Notes: generated by a model from the letters alone, not told the origin. 21,989 bases of DNA from an uncultured Eubacterium sp. (GCA_910585745.1 CAJUFM010000054.1:1-21989), one strand, 5' to 3'. Numbered from the stretch's first letter, positions 1 to 7,056 are shown. Made by a program: numbers and translations.

Positions 1-111
1 ACCCGCTGTAGGCATTCCCGGAGCAGCGGCATTCCAGAATACGGTATCAATTTCGAAGTTGCTTAATGCAATCTCTATTCCCTGCGATTCATAAAGGTAG
101 GGCGCAAACAT
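1..111 (-). pseudogene. Open-ended coding fragment of unknown family, cut by the window edge
   Basis: A minus-strand frame stays open from an ATG at 111 to the window edge (37 codons, starting MFAPYLYESQG and continuing through IDTVFWNAAAPGMP). The residue composition looks like a real protein rather than a shadow, but I do not recognise the family. The same frame has a TGA at 121-123, just upstream of the ATG, and there is no good ribosome binding site. The sequence begins exactly where the toxin homology next to it stops, so it may be the interior of another gene joined to the toxin stub by a deletion or recombination. It could also be a genuine short start. Its continuation lies outside the window. 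Confidence 0.35.
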
Positions 112-164
112 AGTTCCATATCAGCCAACGCCCTATCAGTAATTCGTACTACATATTGCTTCAT
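75..164 (-). pseudogene. Truncated RelE/ParE-type toxin stub
   Basis: The ATG overlaps the stop of the antitoxin frame by 4 bp (ATGA), the standard coupling of type II toxin-antitoxin pairs. The first 17 residues (MKQYVVRITDRALADME) read like the N-terminus of a ParE/RelE plasmid-stabilisation toxin, which is normally about 90-105 residues. After this the resemblance stops and the frame closes at a TAG after 29 residues. The body of the toxin, including all likely ribosome-contacting or gyrase-contacting residues, is missing. I infer that a rearrangement replaced it with the unrelated fragment at 1-111. An active toxin is not expected. Confidence 0.6.
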
Positions 165-472
165 ACTTGATGGCTCTCCCTAAACTTTTCAAATGCTGAA
201 GCTGCATCCTGTACCTTGCCAGCCCGCAAGTCATCATAGCCTTCTTGCAATTTTGTATGGATTTCCTCCGCTGTCATCAAATCCGCATTGAGTACAGAAG
301 GCGCATTAGGTAACGTAACCGCAAACGGTATTCCTCCTATCAGAGATATTTTGTTAAGATATATATCTATAGCTGTTTACATAGGAATACCTAATCTCGT
401 TAATACATCTTCCGCTCGTTGTTTTACAGTAGGGTTTACTCTTAAATTTAATGTTGCTGTCTTTTCCATCAT
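161..472 (-). pseudogene. RelB/DinJ-family antitoxin broken by an in-frame stop
   Basis: The frame reads MMEKTATLNLRVNPTVKQRA and then an LGIPM motif, followed after the stop by TAIDIYLNKISLIGGIPFAV. This is the ribbon-helix-helix DNA-binding region and dimer core of RelB/DinJ antitoxins, about 103 codons in all. A TAA at 377-379 (codon 32) sits where family members usually have Ser or Thr, so one base change (for example TCA to TAA) would explain it. A good ribosome binding site (AGGGAG) precedes the tandem ATG at 467-472. The rest of the frame is intact to the TGA at 161-163, so the nonsense change looks recent. The partner toxin is also broken, which relieves pressure to keep the antitoxin. 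Confidence 0.75.
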
Positions 473-566
473 AAACTCATCTCCCTTTGTTTCATTGTTA
501 CGCATTTGTCGTTACTTATAAAGTCCTAATTTGCTCTTTTACACTTAAGCCGTTGTTTTGTTCTTT

Positions 567-1451
567 TTACCTATAATCAGGTATTCCCAACCGTTGTGCT
601 GCTTCTCTCCAATACTTCTCATCTTCAGAATCCTGTTCCCCCGCTTCTCTTGCCAATTTATTTGCCAACTCAACTAATTGTGATGAATAGTCAGTTCCTG
701 TTAAGAGAATTTGTATATTACTATTCACAAACCATGGTGCTTTACTAAGCAAACCGCTTATTCTTATATCCTGCACGACCTTCTCATTGTCATAAGGAAT
801 CTTTAAAAAAGTAGGATTCCATACTATCTTACCATTTATACAAACATCTTCAATAATCATACACTGCGCATAACCACAAATGCCAATGGCAATTCCTACT
901 GAACCACAATTATAATAATGTTTCCCTTGACATTCCAATTCACCCGGCAAATGCGTATGTGCACAAATCAAATAATCTGTATTAATCTTTTTTAGCCATT
1001 CTTTGGTATTTTCTCCCTCAATAAGCAAACGTTCGCGGGAACTTACAGGAGAACCATGACAAATAGTTACATCTGGATAGCCTGTTTTTGAGTACTGATA
1101 GAAAATTGGTAAATGTTCAAAAAAGGAAAAATCTTTTTCATTCAATTGCTTATATGCAAACAAAAGATTGCCTGTAGCTGAATTCCATCTCCATTTTCCA
1201 TTTTCAACACCTTGCGCAATTATCTTTCTTTGTTCCAACATATAATCTTCTCTGTTTCCTCTTAGAAATACGCAATTATGCTTTGAACAAAAATCATACA
1301 CATAATCCATAGTTTCGCGTGTGTAAGGAGTATCTGAAATATAATCTCCAAGAAACAAGTATTCATCACAAGAAACTGATTTCATGTATGAAATACAGGC
1401 TTTGAGTGCAATAATATTACTATGTATGTCCGATATGATACCAATTCTCAT
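567..1451 (-). CDS. Calcineurin-like metallophosphoesterase
   Basis: A 294-residue soluble protein of the calcineurin-like phosphoesterase superfamily. It opens with MRIGIISDIHSN, supplying the metal-binding Asp8 and His10. It continues with LGD (Asp36), a GNRE motif at 65-68 in place of the more usual GNHE/GNHD, a CHGSP motif, and CAHTHLP as the last metal-binding motif. The arrangement resembles YfcE-like or DR1281-like small phosphodiesterases. The substrate cannot be told from the sequence. An AGGAAG ribosome binding site supports the ATG. It is the only intact gene in the first 1.8 kb, which otherwise contains decayed toxin-antitoxin genes and relics, and that stretch is AT-richer than what follows. 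It may therefore be cargo of an old mobile element, but I see no integrase or attachment site. Confidence 0.85.
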   Translation of the reverse strand: MRIGIISDIHSNIIALKACISYMKSVSCDEYLFLGDYISDTPYTRETMDYVYDFCSKHNCVFLRGNREDYMLEQRKIIAQGVENGKWRWNSATGNLLFAYKQLNEKDFSFFEHLPIFYQYSKTGYPDVTICHGSPVSSRERLLIEGENTKEWLKKINTDYLICAHTHLPGELECQGKHYYNCGSVGIAIGICGYAQCMIIEDVCINGKIVWNPTFLKIPYDNEKVVQDIRISGLLSKAPWFVNSNIQILLTGTDYSSQLVELANKLAREAGEQDSEDEKYWREAAQRLGIPDYR

Positions 1452-1850
1452 AATTAACTTCCTATTTTACAATTTCACTTTATCTATGATGCATATGATA
1501 GCTTTATTACACAGAACACTAAAATTTGCTTTCTTTTGATTATACCGCCCCCACTTTCCATTTTCCACATAAATATGCAGCATAGTAGACGCCATGTCAA
1601 ACTTTAGTATTTAAAATAATCTTCGTTGTATCATCACCAAGACCTAAGTCAGGATTTTGGATACAGCGATTTTCAAAAGTATAAATGTGCCTTCCCTCGC
1701 CAAACAAATCAGCAAGGTTTTCTTATGCCATTGATGTAATTATTTAGTGCGTGATGTTAAAAATGTTGCCAATCGTTGCCAGTATCTAAACAAATTTGTT
1801 TGGAAACTGCATAAATACTAGGTTCTTAAAGCCCATTTCATCACTCGAAC
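1452..1850. other. Intergenic stretch with coding relics
   Basis: This 399-nt gap has no intact gene with a good start. On the minus strand a 45-codon relic with a stop at codon 3 lies at 1597-1731 (listed separately). A 42-residue open frame at 1467-1595 starts with an ATG two bases after the relic's stop and has no ribosome binding site, so I do not call it a gene. A 14-bp perfect palindrome (AAACAAATTTGTTT) lies near 1788-1801, next to two direct copies of GTTGCCA. A TATAAT-like box on the minus strand near 1543 could serve the phosphoesterase gene, but I found no convincing -35. Confidence 0.5.
1597..1731 (-). pseudogene. Small decayed ORF (MA-stop-ENLADLFGEG...)
   Basis: From an ATG at 1731 the frame reads Met-Ala, then TAA, then 41 codons beginning ENLADLFGEGRHIYTFENRC and ending NTKV before a TGA. 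The residues after the stop are protein-like, with balanced composition and a conserved-looking GEGRHIYTFE segment. A single base change at codon 3 (TAT or TAC to TAA) would account for the break. I do not recognise the family. Together with the broken toxin-antitoxin pair this suggests a degrading accessory region. No clear ribosome binding site is visible, so the true gene may have been longer and started elsewhere. Confidence 0.3.
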
Positions 1851-2240
1851 TCAGTGACATCCGTGGCACCCTCCGCAGCCGCCGCCACAGGTATGTCCCT
1901 CTCCGTGATGATCACAGTTAGGGGTATTATCTGTCTCAAGTATTCCTTTTAAAAAGTCTGCTACTGCCCTGTCGGCATCACCAGTTACTCCTGGTACCAC
2001 CAGAATTCCTTCTTCGCTAAGCGCCATCATGGCACCTTCACCGATTCCTCCGCAGATCAGCACTTTCACATTTCCTTTTGCGAGAAATCCAGCTATAGCC
2101 TCGTGTCCTGTTCCATTGGTATCCACTACCATCGTATTTACAAGACCACTCTCTCCAAATTCAAATACCTTAAATTTTTCTGTATGTCCAAAATGCTGGA
2201 ACACCTGTCCTTCCTCATCATATGTTACTGCTATTTTCAT
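1851..2240 (-). CDS. NifX/NifB-type Fe-Mo cofactor-binding family protein with His/Cys-rich tail
   Basis: A 129-residue protein of the dinitrogenase iron-molybdenum cofactor family (NifX/NafY/NifB C-terminal-like, MTH1175-like). The start MKIAVTYDEEGQVFQHFGHT carries the family's HFGH motif. It is followed by the VLICGGIGEGA core (residues 60-70) and a VVPGVTGDADRAVADFL helix. Residues about 109-129 form a tail rich in His, Cys and Gly (CDHHGEGHTCGGGCGGCHGCH), an obvious metal or cluster-binding extension. The ATG at 2240 is preceded by GGAAAGGAAGG, so I reject the longer upstream frame. No nitrogenase genes are present; free-standing members of this family occur in many anaerobes and are thought to bind Fe-S or Fe-Mo clusters. 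Transcription probably starts at the promoter at 2331-2359, which would give a structured leader of about 85 nt. Confidence 0.85.
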   Translation of the reverse strand: MKIAVTYDEEGQVFQHFGHTEKFKVFEFGESGLVNTMVVDTNGTGHEAIAGFLAKGNVKVLICGGIGEGAMMALSEEGILVVPGVTGDADRAVADFLKGILETDNTPNCDHHGEGHTCGGGCGGCHGCH

Positions 2241-2261
2241 ATATTTCCTTCCTTTCCTGTC

Positions 2262-2325
2262 TATTCTGGCAGAACCTGGCTCCATGGAGTTAGCCTGGCA
2301 GCATAAACCTAACCTCTGCCAAATA
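2262..2325 (-). promoter_or_regulatory. Structured 5' leader of the NifX-like gene
   Basis: Between the promoter and the ribosome binding site the minus-strand RNA can close a 7-bp stem (TGGCAGA with TCTGCCA, positions 2315-2321 and 2267-2273). This encloses a second helix (GTTAG with CTAAC) and a GGCT/AGCC pairing around a CTCCATGGAG palindrome. The compact multi-helix shape is suggestive of a cis-regulatory RNA or protein-binding leader. I cannot match it to a known riboswitch class, and chance folding of about 60 nt is possible. Confidence 0.35.
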
Positions 2326-2330
2326 ACATG

Positions 2331-2359
2331 ATTATAACAAAAAGCGCGAATTTTCGCAA
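2331..2359 (-). promoter_or_regulatory. Sigma-A-type promoter for the NifX-like gene
   Basis: Reading the minus strand, TTGCGA (2354-2359) and TATAAT (2331-2336) are separated by exactly 17 nt. A short inverted repeat, GCGAAAATTCGC, overlaps the -35 box and could be a regulator site. Confidence 0.65.
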
Positions 2360-2453
2360 CTACTGTGCCATCTTCTCCGAAAAAAAGAAAAGAAATTGAA
2401 TTCCCTCTTGTCAGCTTCGCCAATGCTTGATAAAATAAATCTGTAAAATGATC

Positions 2454-2482
2454 TGGACATGTTTTCAGACATCCAATATTGT
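2454..2482 (+). promoter_or_regulatory. Candidate promoter for the PurF-like gene
   Basis: TGGACA (2454-2459) and TATTGT (2477-2482) are spaced 17 nt apart, about 45 nt upstream of the start codon. An imperfect inverted repeat (TAATGCC...GGCATATTA, 2482-2505) follows the -10 box and could be an operator. Confidence 0.5.
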
Positions 2483-2526
2483 AATGCCTCATAACGCGGC
2501 ATATTAGTTTAAATAAGGAGATTATC

Positions 2527-3936
2527 ATGGGCGGATTTTTCGGCGTTGCAGCAAAAAACGACTGCATTTTTGATTTATTTTTTGGGACGGACTATCATTC
2601 CCACCTGGGAACGAGACGCGGCGGTCTTGCCGTGTATGGAGAGGACGGTTTTGACCGCGCCATCCATAATATCGAAAATTCTCCTTTCCGGACTAAATTT
2701 GATAAAGATGTACAAAAAATGAAAGGCTATTACGGCATTGGCTGTATTTCAGATTACGAGCCCCAGCCATTGATCGTGCGCTCCCACCACGGCACCTATG
2801 CCATAACCACAGTTAGTAAGATCAACAATACAAAAGAAATTGTAGATACTATTTTTTCCAATGGGAATTCTCATTTTCTTGAAATGAGCGGCGGTGATAT
2901 CAACCCCACAGAACTGGTGGCTGCCATCATCAACCAGAAGGAAAACATTATTGAGGGGATCCATTATGCACAGGAACTCATCGACGGTTCCCTGACGATG
3001 ATGCTCATGACGCCAAAAGGCATCTATGCCGCCAGGGATAAATATGGACGTACTCCTATCGTTATCGGCAAAAAGGAAGATGCATATTGTATCTCCTTTG
3101 AATCTTTTGCATATCAAAATCTGGGCTATCAGGACTTTAAAGAATTGGGCCCTGGTGAAATAGATGTCGTGACAGAAAAAGGTGTACATGTACTGATGGC
3201 ACCTGGAAAAAAACTAAAGATCTGTACCTTCCTATGGGTATATTATGGATATCCCTCCAGTTCTTATGAGGGAGTCAGCGTAGAGCAGATGCGCTATAAC
3301 TGCGGAGCCAGCCTGGCAAAGCGGGACAATGTCAAGCCGGACATCGTGGCAGGTGTGCCAGATTCTGGTACAGCCCATGCCATTGGCTACTCCAACGCTT
3401 CGGGAATCCCATTTTCCCGGCCCTTTATTAAGTATACGCCAACCTGGCCCCGTTCTTTTATGCCTACGATACAGAGCAAACGGAACCTGATCGCTAAAAT
3501 GAAACTGATCGCAGTTCATGATCTTATAAAGGACAAGAGCCTGCTCCTCATCGACGATTCTATCGTCCGGGGCACCCAGCTTCGTGAGACCACAGAATTC
3601 TTATATAAAAGCGGTGCGAAAGAAGTCCATATCCGGCCCGCCTGTCCTCCTCTGGTATACGGCTGCAAATATTTGAATTTCTCCCGTTCTACTTCAGAGA
3701 TGGATCTGATCACCAGACGTGTGATCGCCCGTCTGGAGGGCACAGAAGATGTATCCGATGACATACTGCAGGAATATACCGATCCAGAATCACCCAAGTA
3801 TGAACAGATGGTAGAGGAAATCCGCAAAGAGCTGAATTTTACAACCCTGCGCTATAACCGTCTGGATGATATGCTTGCCTCAGTGGGTATTCCCCAGGAA
3901 AATCTGTGCACCTACTGCTGGAATGGAAAAGAATAA
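2527..3936 (+). CDS. PurF-like amidophosphoribosyltransferase paralogue with degenerate glutaminase domain
   Basis: A 469-residue protein with the two-domain layout of amidophosphoribosyltransferase, the enzyme that makes phosphoribosylamine from PRPP and glutamine. The C-terminal phosphoribosyltransferase half is well preserved. It has the PRPP loop LLLIDDSIVRGT (339-350) and Cys233, Cys380, Cys461 and Cys464, which line up with the four [4Fe-4S] ligands of Bacillus-type PurF. The N-terminal half does not look like a working class II glutaminase. The protein starts MGGFFGV where PurF has the nucleophilic Cys next to Met. The HRG segment is replaced by LGTRRGG, and the HVRY and NGN substrate motifs by CISDYE and SKIN. 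It probably uses free ammonia or has another PRPP-dependent or regulatory role. An AAGGAG ribosome binding site fixes the start; a terminator follows, so it seems monocistronic. Confidence 0.85.
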   Translation: MGGFFGVAAKNDCIFDLFFGTDYHSHLGTRRGGLAVYGEDGFDRAIHNIENSPFRTKFDKDVQKMKGYYGIGCISDYEPQPLIVRSHHGTYAITTVSKINNTKEIVDTIFSNGNSHFLEMSGGDINPTELVAAIINQKENIIEGIHYAQELIDGSLTMMLMTPKGIYAARDKYGRTPIVIGKKEDAYCISFESFAYQNLGYQDFKELGPGEIDVVTEKGVHVLMAPGKKLKICTFLWVYYGYPSSSYEGVSVEQMRYNCGASLAKRDNVKPDIVAGVPDSGTAHAIGYSNASGIPFSRPFIKYTPTWPRSFMPTIQSKRNLIAKMKLIAVHDLIKDKSLLLIDDSIVRGTQLRETTEFLYKSGAKEVHIRPACPPLVYGCKYLNFSRSTSEMDLITRRVIARLEGTEDVSDDILQEYTDPESPKYEQMVEEIRKELNFTTLRYNRLDDMLASVGIPQENLCTYCWNGKE

Positions 3937-3971
3937 ACGACTTAACCAGATAGTACTATCATGCTTAACCA

Positions 3972-4010
3972 GGGGTCTGTTCCGTATAAATTGGGACAGA
4001 TCCCTTTTTT
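3972..4010 (+). terminator. Rho-independent terminator after the PurF-like gene
   Basis: A 12-bp stem (GGGGTCTGTTCC with GGGACAGATCCC, two G-U pairs) is followed directly by six T, 35 nt after the stop codon. Confidence 0.9.
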
Positions 4011-4100
4011 CTACATTTATTTTCTTTTATCGTCATATCCCCTCACTTTTCGACATTTTCCGCATAAAATGTAATAACAAACTAAAGAATGGAGAATTCT

Positions 4101-5000
4101 ATGTATCTCACAATCTCTATCATAGTACTGATCGCCATTGTATGCCTCCTGATCTTTCATTGGAGAAAGAAAAAGATCATCTGCAAGATCTGCTGCATGT
4201 CTGACATGCACAAATGCCGGCTCCTGAATGAACTGGTGGAACCTCTTGGCTATAACTACTATTCCAGGCAGGACATTTTTTCCAGCCGCCTGGACGCCTG
4301 GCAGAAGGATTTTGGTTATGGAGCTGTTTATGACCGGGGAGCACCATATTTTAATATGGTATTTGACAGTTATCCTGTCTATTTTGATCATGACGGCAAA
4401 ACATGGCTGATCGAATTTTGGAAAGGGCAATACGGCATCAATACCGGAAGCGAAGTGGGGATCTATCATACCGATCAAATCATATCTCCGGCGGCCCGCA
4501 AATTTACCATTTTTCATGCTGCATCAGAGGAAGAAATGCCAGAAATCACCATGCGTCTCCGGCGAAGGGGCTGTCCCGTCGCCGCACTTCAGAAAGAACA
4601 CTGGTGGCTGACCATTTTTTCCATGGGACTGTTTTCCAGACCAGGAGAGTTGTCAGTGGATATCACACTCCGGTTCCACGACCTGTCGATGAGGGATGCC
4701 TTCCTGGATGCCCTGCTGGCCAGCGGACACGATCCTGATGATATCGACGTCATGTATACCAGTATTTCTTTTACTTTCCGCGCCGGCACCCAACATTGGT
4801 GTTTCTTGAAAAAATGGTACTGCCATTATGTTCAGTTTAAAAACCGGATCTTCTGTAAGCTTTTCTGTTTTGTAACAAGACCTTTTGAAGATTCCGGCAG
4901 CAGGCTTTTGTATCTATATTATTACATTCCCTTTGTATTCCGCCGTATCTTCAGGCTGAGACGTTTTGGACGAAAGGGAAGGCATCACAAAAAACACTGA
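4101..5000 (+). CDS. DUF4474 domain protein with N-terminal membrane anchor
   Basis: A 299-residue protein that I assign to DUF4474 from the block around QDIFSSRLDAWQKDFGYG, PVYFDHDGKTWLIEFWKGQY and GSEVGIYHTD. One hydrophobic segment (about residues 2-19) followed by HWRKKKK suggests an anchor with the domain in the cytoplasm. The C-terminal 50 residues are very basic and aromatic (FVFRRIFRLRRFGRKGRHHKKH), perhaps for membrane-surface or nucleic-acid contact. The function is unknown. I start at the ATG at 4101 because AATGGAG lies 6 nt upstream; the in-frame ATG at 4089 has no ribosome binding site. The next gene, a phosphoesterase, begins 12 nt after the stop, so the two are probably cotranscribed and functionally linked. 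A short inverted repeat (ACATTTT/AAAATGT, 4053-4072) lies upstream. Confidence 0.75.
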   Translation: MYLTISIIVLIAIVCLLIFHWRKKKIICKICCMSDMHKCRLLNELVEPLGYNYYSRQDIFSSRLDAWQKDFGYGAVYDRGAPYFNMVFDSYPVYFDHDGKTWLIEFWKGQYGINTGSEVGIYHTDQIISPAARKFTIFHAASEEEMPEITMRLRRRGCPVAALQKEHWWLTIFSMGLFSRPGELSVDITLRFHDLSMRDAFLDALLASGHDPDDIDVMYTSISFTFRAGTQHWCFLKKWYCHYVQFKNRIFCKLFCFVTRPFEDSGSRLLYLYYYIPFVFRRIFRLRRFGRKGRHHKKH

Positions 5001-5012
5001 AAGGAGATCCGG

Positions 5013-5924
5013 ATGAGCTGCCGAAGACGACTAAATAAATCCTTTCGCAATGTTCCCGTTCTTCCTCTGGATTCTGGAAGCCGTTATGTGCTTTTTAGTG
5101 ACTGTCACCGGGGAAGCGGTACCCAGGGCGACAATTTTCTGAAAAACCGCCATCTCTATCTCGCCGCCCTGAATTATTATTATCGGAGCGGTTACACTTA
5201 CATTGAACTGGGGGATGGAGACGAACTGTGGGAAAATAGGAACATGGAACAGATCAAAGAAATCCATGGTGACGTGTTCCGGCAGCTGGCCCGGTTTTAT
5301 CAGGACAACAGGCTCTATATGATCTACGGAAATCACGACATGATCAAAAAACGCGCCTCTTTTGCCCGAAAAAAGTGTTCCACCTATTACTGCATCTCCA
5401 GCCAGTGCCAGAAAGAATTATTTCCTGATATCATTTTTTATCCGGGACTGGTGCTCCGCAATGAGCAGACGGGAAAAAGCCTGTATCTCACCCATGGACA
5501 CCAGTCCTCCCTGCTGAACTCCACATTGTGGCCGGTCAACTGTTTTCTCGTCCGTTATCTGTGGAAACCGCTGGAACAGGTAGGAATCCTGGACCCAACC
5601 AGTGCAGCCAAAAATAATACCACCAAACAGCGTTCTGAAAGCCGGCTGGCGGCATGGGCAAAAGAATACCACCGGACATTGATCACCGGACACACCCACC
5701 GCCCGATGGTCAGCTCCGAAGATTCATCCTATCTGAATACAGGAAGCTGTGTCCATCCCCAGTGCATCACCTGCATCGAGATCTGCCATGGACGGCTTAC
5801 TCTGATGAAATGGTATATGAGTGCGCGGGTCAGCGGCAGCCTTTATGTGGAACGGGAAGAACTTGCTGGTGATACTTATTTTAATCTGAAACCATCACGA
5901 AACGAATTTTTCGCCATCAGATAA
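5013..5924 (+). CDS. Calcineurin-like metallophosphoesterase
   Basis: A 303-residue protein with the complete metallophosphoesterase motif set: SDCHRG (Asp30, His32), LGDGDE (Asp68), YGNHD (Asn107, His108), LTHGH near residue 160 and GHTHRP near 225. GNHD and GHTH are canonical here, unlike in the first phosphoesterase of the window. The SDCHRG opening and LGDGDE resemble the LpxH-like/UDP-diacylglucosamine-hydrolase-like branch, but a Gram-positive host has no lipid A, so the substrate is open. The last 60 residues extend past the core fold. AAGGAG lies 7 nt before the ATG, and the gene follows the DUF4474 gene by 12 nt. A strong terminator closes the pair. Confidence 0.85.
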   Translation: MSCRRRLNKSFRNVPVLPLDSGSRYVLFSDCHRGSGTQGDNFLKNRHLYLAALNYYYRSGYTYIELGDGDELWENRNMEQIKEIHGDVFRQLARFYQDNRLYMIYGNHDMIKKRASFARKKCSTYYCISSQCQKELFPDIIFYPGLVLRNEQTGKSLYLTHGHQSSLLNSTLWPVNCFLVRYLWKPLEQVGILDPTSAAKNNTTKQRSESRLAAWAKEYHRTLITGHTHRPMVSSEDSSYLNTGSCVHPQCITCIEICHGRLTLMKWYMSARVSGSLYVEREELAGDTYFNLKPSRNEFFAIR

Positions 5925-5925
5925 A

Positions 5926-5962
5926 ACAGCGCCAGTCTGAGCATCTCTCAGATTGGCGCTGT
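5926..5962. terminator. Bidirectional terminator between convergent genes
   Basis: A 16-bp stem (one G-U pair) with a 5-nt loop: ACAGCGCCAGTCTGAG pairs with CTCAGATTGGCGCTGT. The T-rich tail is TTATCATTTT on the plus strand and TTTTATCT on the minus strand, so it can serve both the phosphoesterase and the membrane protein that ends at 5970. Confidence 0.9.
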
Positions 5963-5969
5963 TATCATT

Positions 5970-6929
5970 TTACTCCTGGATCAGATCCCTTAAATGCTGC
6001 AGCAGTTTTGTCTCCATAGGAATATTTCCTGGCATTGAAAATTCATGTGCCACTGCCAGCCCTTCCTCGATCACTTCTGCAATCTTATCGGCATCTGCTT
6101 CTTTTCCATAGAGATAATACGCATACACCCTTCTGCCATTCAGATCCATATCGTTCTCGATCATGGCGGGCGCCTGGTTCTTATATCTTTCTACCTTCTT
6201 TCGGTCTTTTTCCAGATAAGAATAATAAAATATCAGCTCGCCACAGACACCACCTAAAAAAGTCGGCACATTCTGGGGCAGCGCTTTTTCCATTTTATGT
6301 ATCAGCCGACTCACCCGCTCCTCATCTCCTCTTTCCAATGCACAAAAATACTGAAATTGAACATATCGATATTTTTCGGCGAGAGCGGCACCGGATAATT
6401 CCACCTCTTCTGACAGCCAGTCCTCAAGCTGCGCCGGTTGTGTCCCTTCCATTATAAGGGCCAGAATCTGTTGACTCTTCCTTTGCAGCACCGCCTGCGG
6501 TGAATTCCCCATACCAAAACAGGCAACACTGATCAATTGTAATATTCCGAAAGAAAAAACAATGATCGCTCCCAGCATATACATCCGGAAAAATTCTGTG
6601 CCTGCCGCCACATGGTACACCAGCATACAGAGCATACCATAACAAATAAACCCTGATATATTTCCCACCCCCAGAGACATGATCCGGATCCTGCTGTCCA
6701 GGAAAAAATCCGGGGCAGCGATTACGTTCACCCGGGGGATAAAACAAAACTTATCCTTTTTCATCGTTAAATGCCCCTGGCTTTTCAGAATTTTTATATT
6801 CAAATAACGGAAAGAAGCAAACTTTCCACTCTGCAGAATCTTAGCTGCCAGCAGATTCATGAATCCTGTTACCAGGCTCCAAATAATAAACGAACCATAA
6901 TATGCCCCTATGATCTCTAAAAATAGCAT
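5970..6929 (-). CDS. Membrane protein of unknown function with helical-repeat C-terminus
   Basis: A 319-residue protein that I do not recognise. It has a hydrophobic N-terminal helix (about 3-27), a basic stretch with an IPRVNVIAAPDFF segment, and two further membrane helices (about 88-110 and 115-137). From about residue 150 it is a soluble, helix-rich region (LEDWLSEEVELSGAALAEKY, then ALERGDEERVSRLIHKME) that resembles TPR-like solenoid repeats and is probably cytoplasmic. The ATG is backed by AGGAGG 7 nt upstream. The gene is transcribed alone, between a shared terminator and a weak promoter at 6977-7005. A role as an assembly or sensing scaffold is possible, but nothing in the sequence proves it. 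Confidence 0.7.
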   Translation of the reverse strand: MLFLEIIGAYYGSFIIWSLVTGFMNLLAAKILQSGKFASFRYLNIKILKSQGHLTMKKDKFCFIPRVNVIAAPDFFLDSRIRIMSLGVGNISGFICYGMLCMLVYHVAAGTEFFRMYMLGAIIVFSFGILQLISVACFGMGNSPQAVLQRKSQQILALIMEGTQPAQLEDWLSEEVELSGAALAEKYRYVQFQYFCALERGDEERVSRLIHKMEKALPQNVPTFLGGVCGELIFYYSYLEKDRKKVERYKNQAPAMIENDMDLNGRRVYAYYLYGKEADADKIAEVIEEGLAVAHEFSMPGNIPMETKLLQHLRDLIQE

Positions 6930-6976
6930 TCCTTATCCTCCTGTATTCTGATCCTCATAATATAACCATTAAAGAA

Positions 6977-7005
6977 AGTATAGCAAATTTTCCCCGGTTT
7001 TGCCA
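6977..7005 (-). promoter_or_regulatory. Possible promoter for the membrane protein at 5970-6929
   Basis: On the minus strand, TGGCAA (7000-7005) and TATACT (6977-6982) are 17 nt apart. The -10 is good and the -35 is poor. Confidence 0.4.
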
Positions 7006-7056
7006 CAATAACTGGATATTTTTGTTTTTTATATTTCACATTGCTTTAGAATAGAA

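Noticed and set aside
377..379. Stop-codon reassignment suggested by in-frame TAA in two small frames
   Set aside because: TAA ends several normal genes in the window, such as the ferredoxin, and both in-frame cases are in genes that look degraded in other ways.
288..521. 77-residue plus-strand ORF
   Set aside because: It lies antisense to the RelB/DinJ-like frame, whose residues match a known family; it has no ribosome binding site.
1467..1595. 42-residue minus-strand ORF starting MASTMLHIYVENG
   Set aside because: There is no ribosome binding site and it holds the likely -10 region of the phosphoesterase; it may be part of the relic upstream, but that cannot be shown.
2241..2567. 109-residue N-terminal extension of the NifX-like gene
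   Set aside because: It crosses a good promoter and leader and overlaps the start of the PurF-like gene; the family start and ribosome binding site are at 2240.
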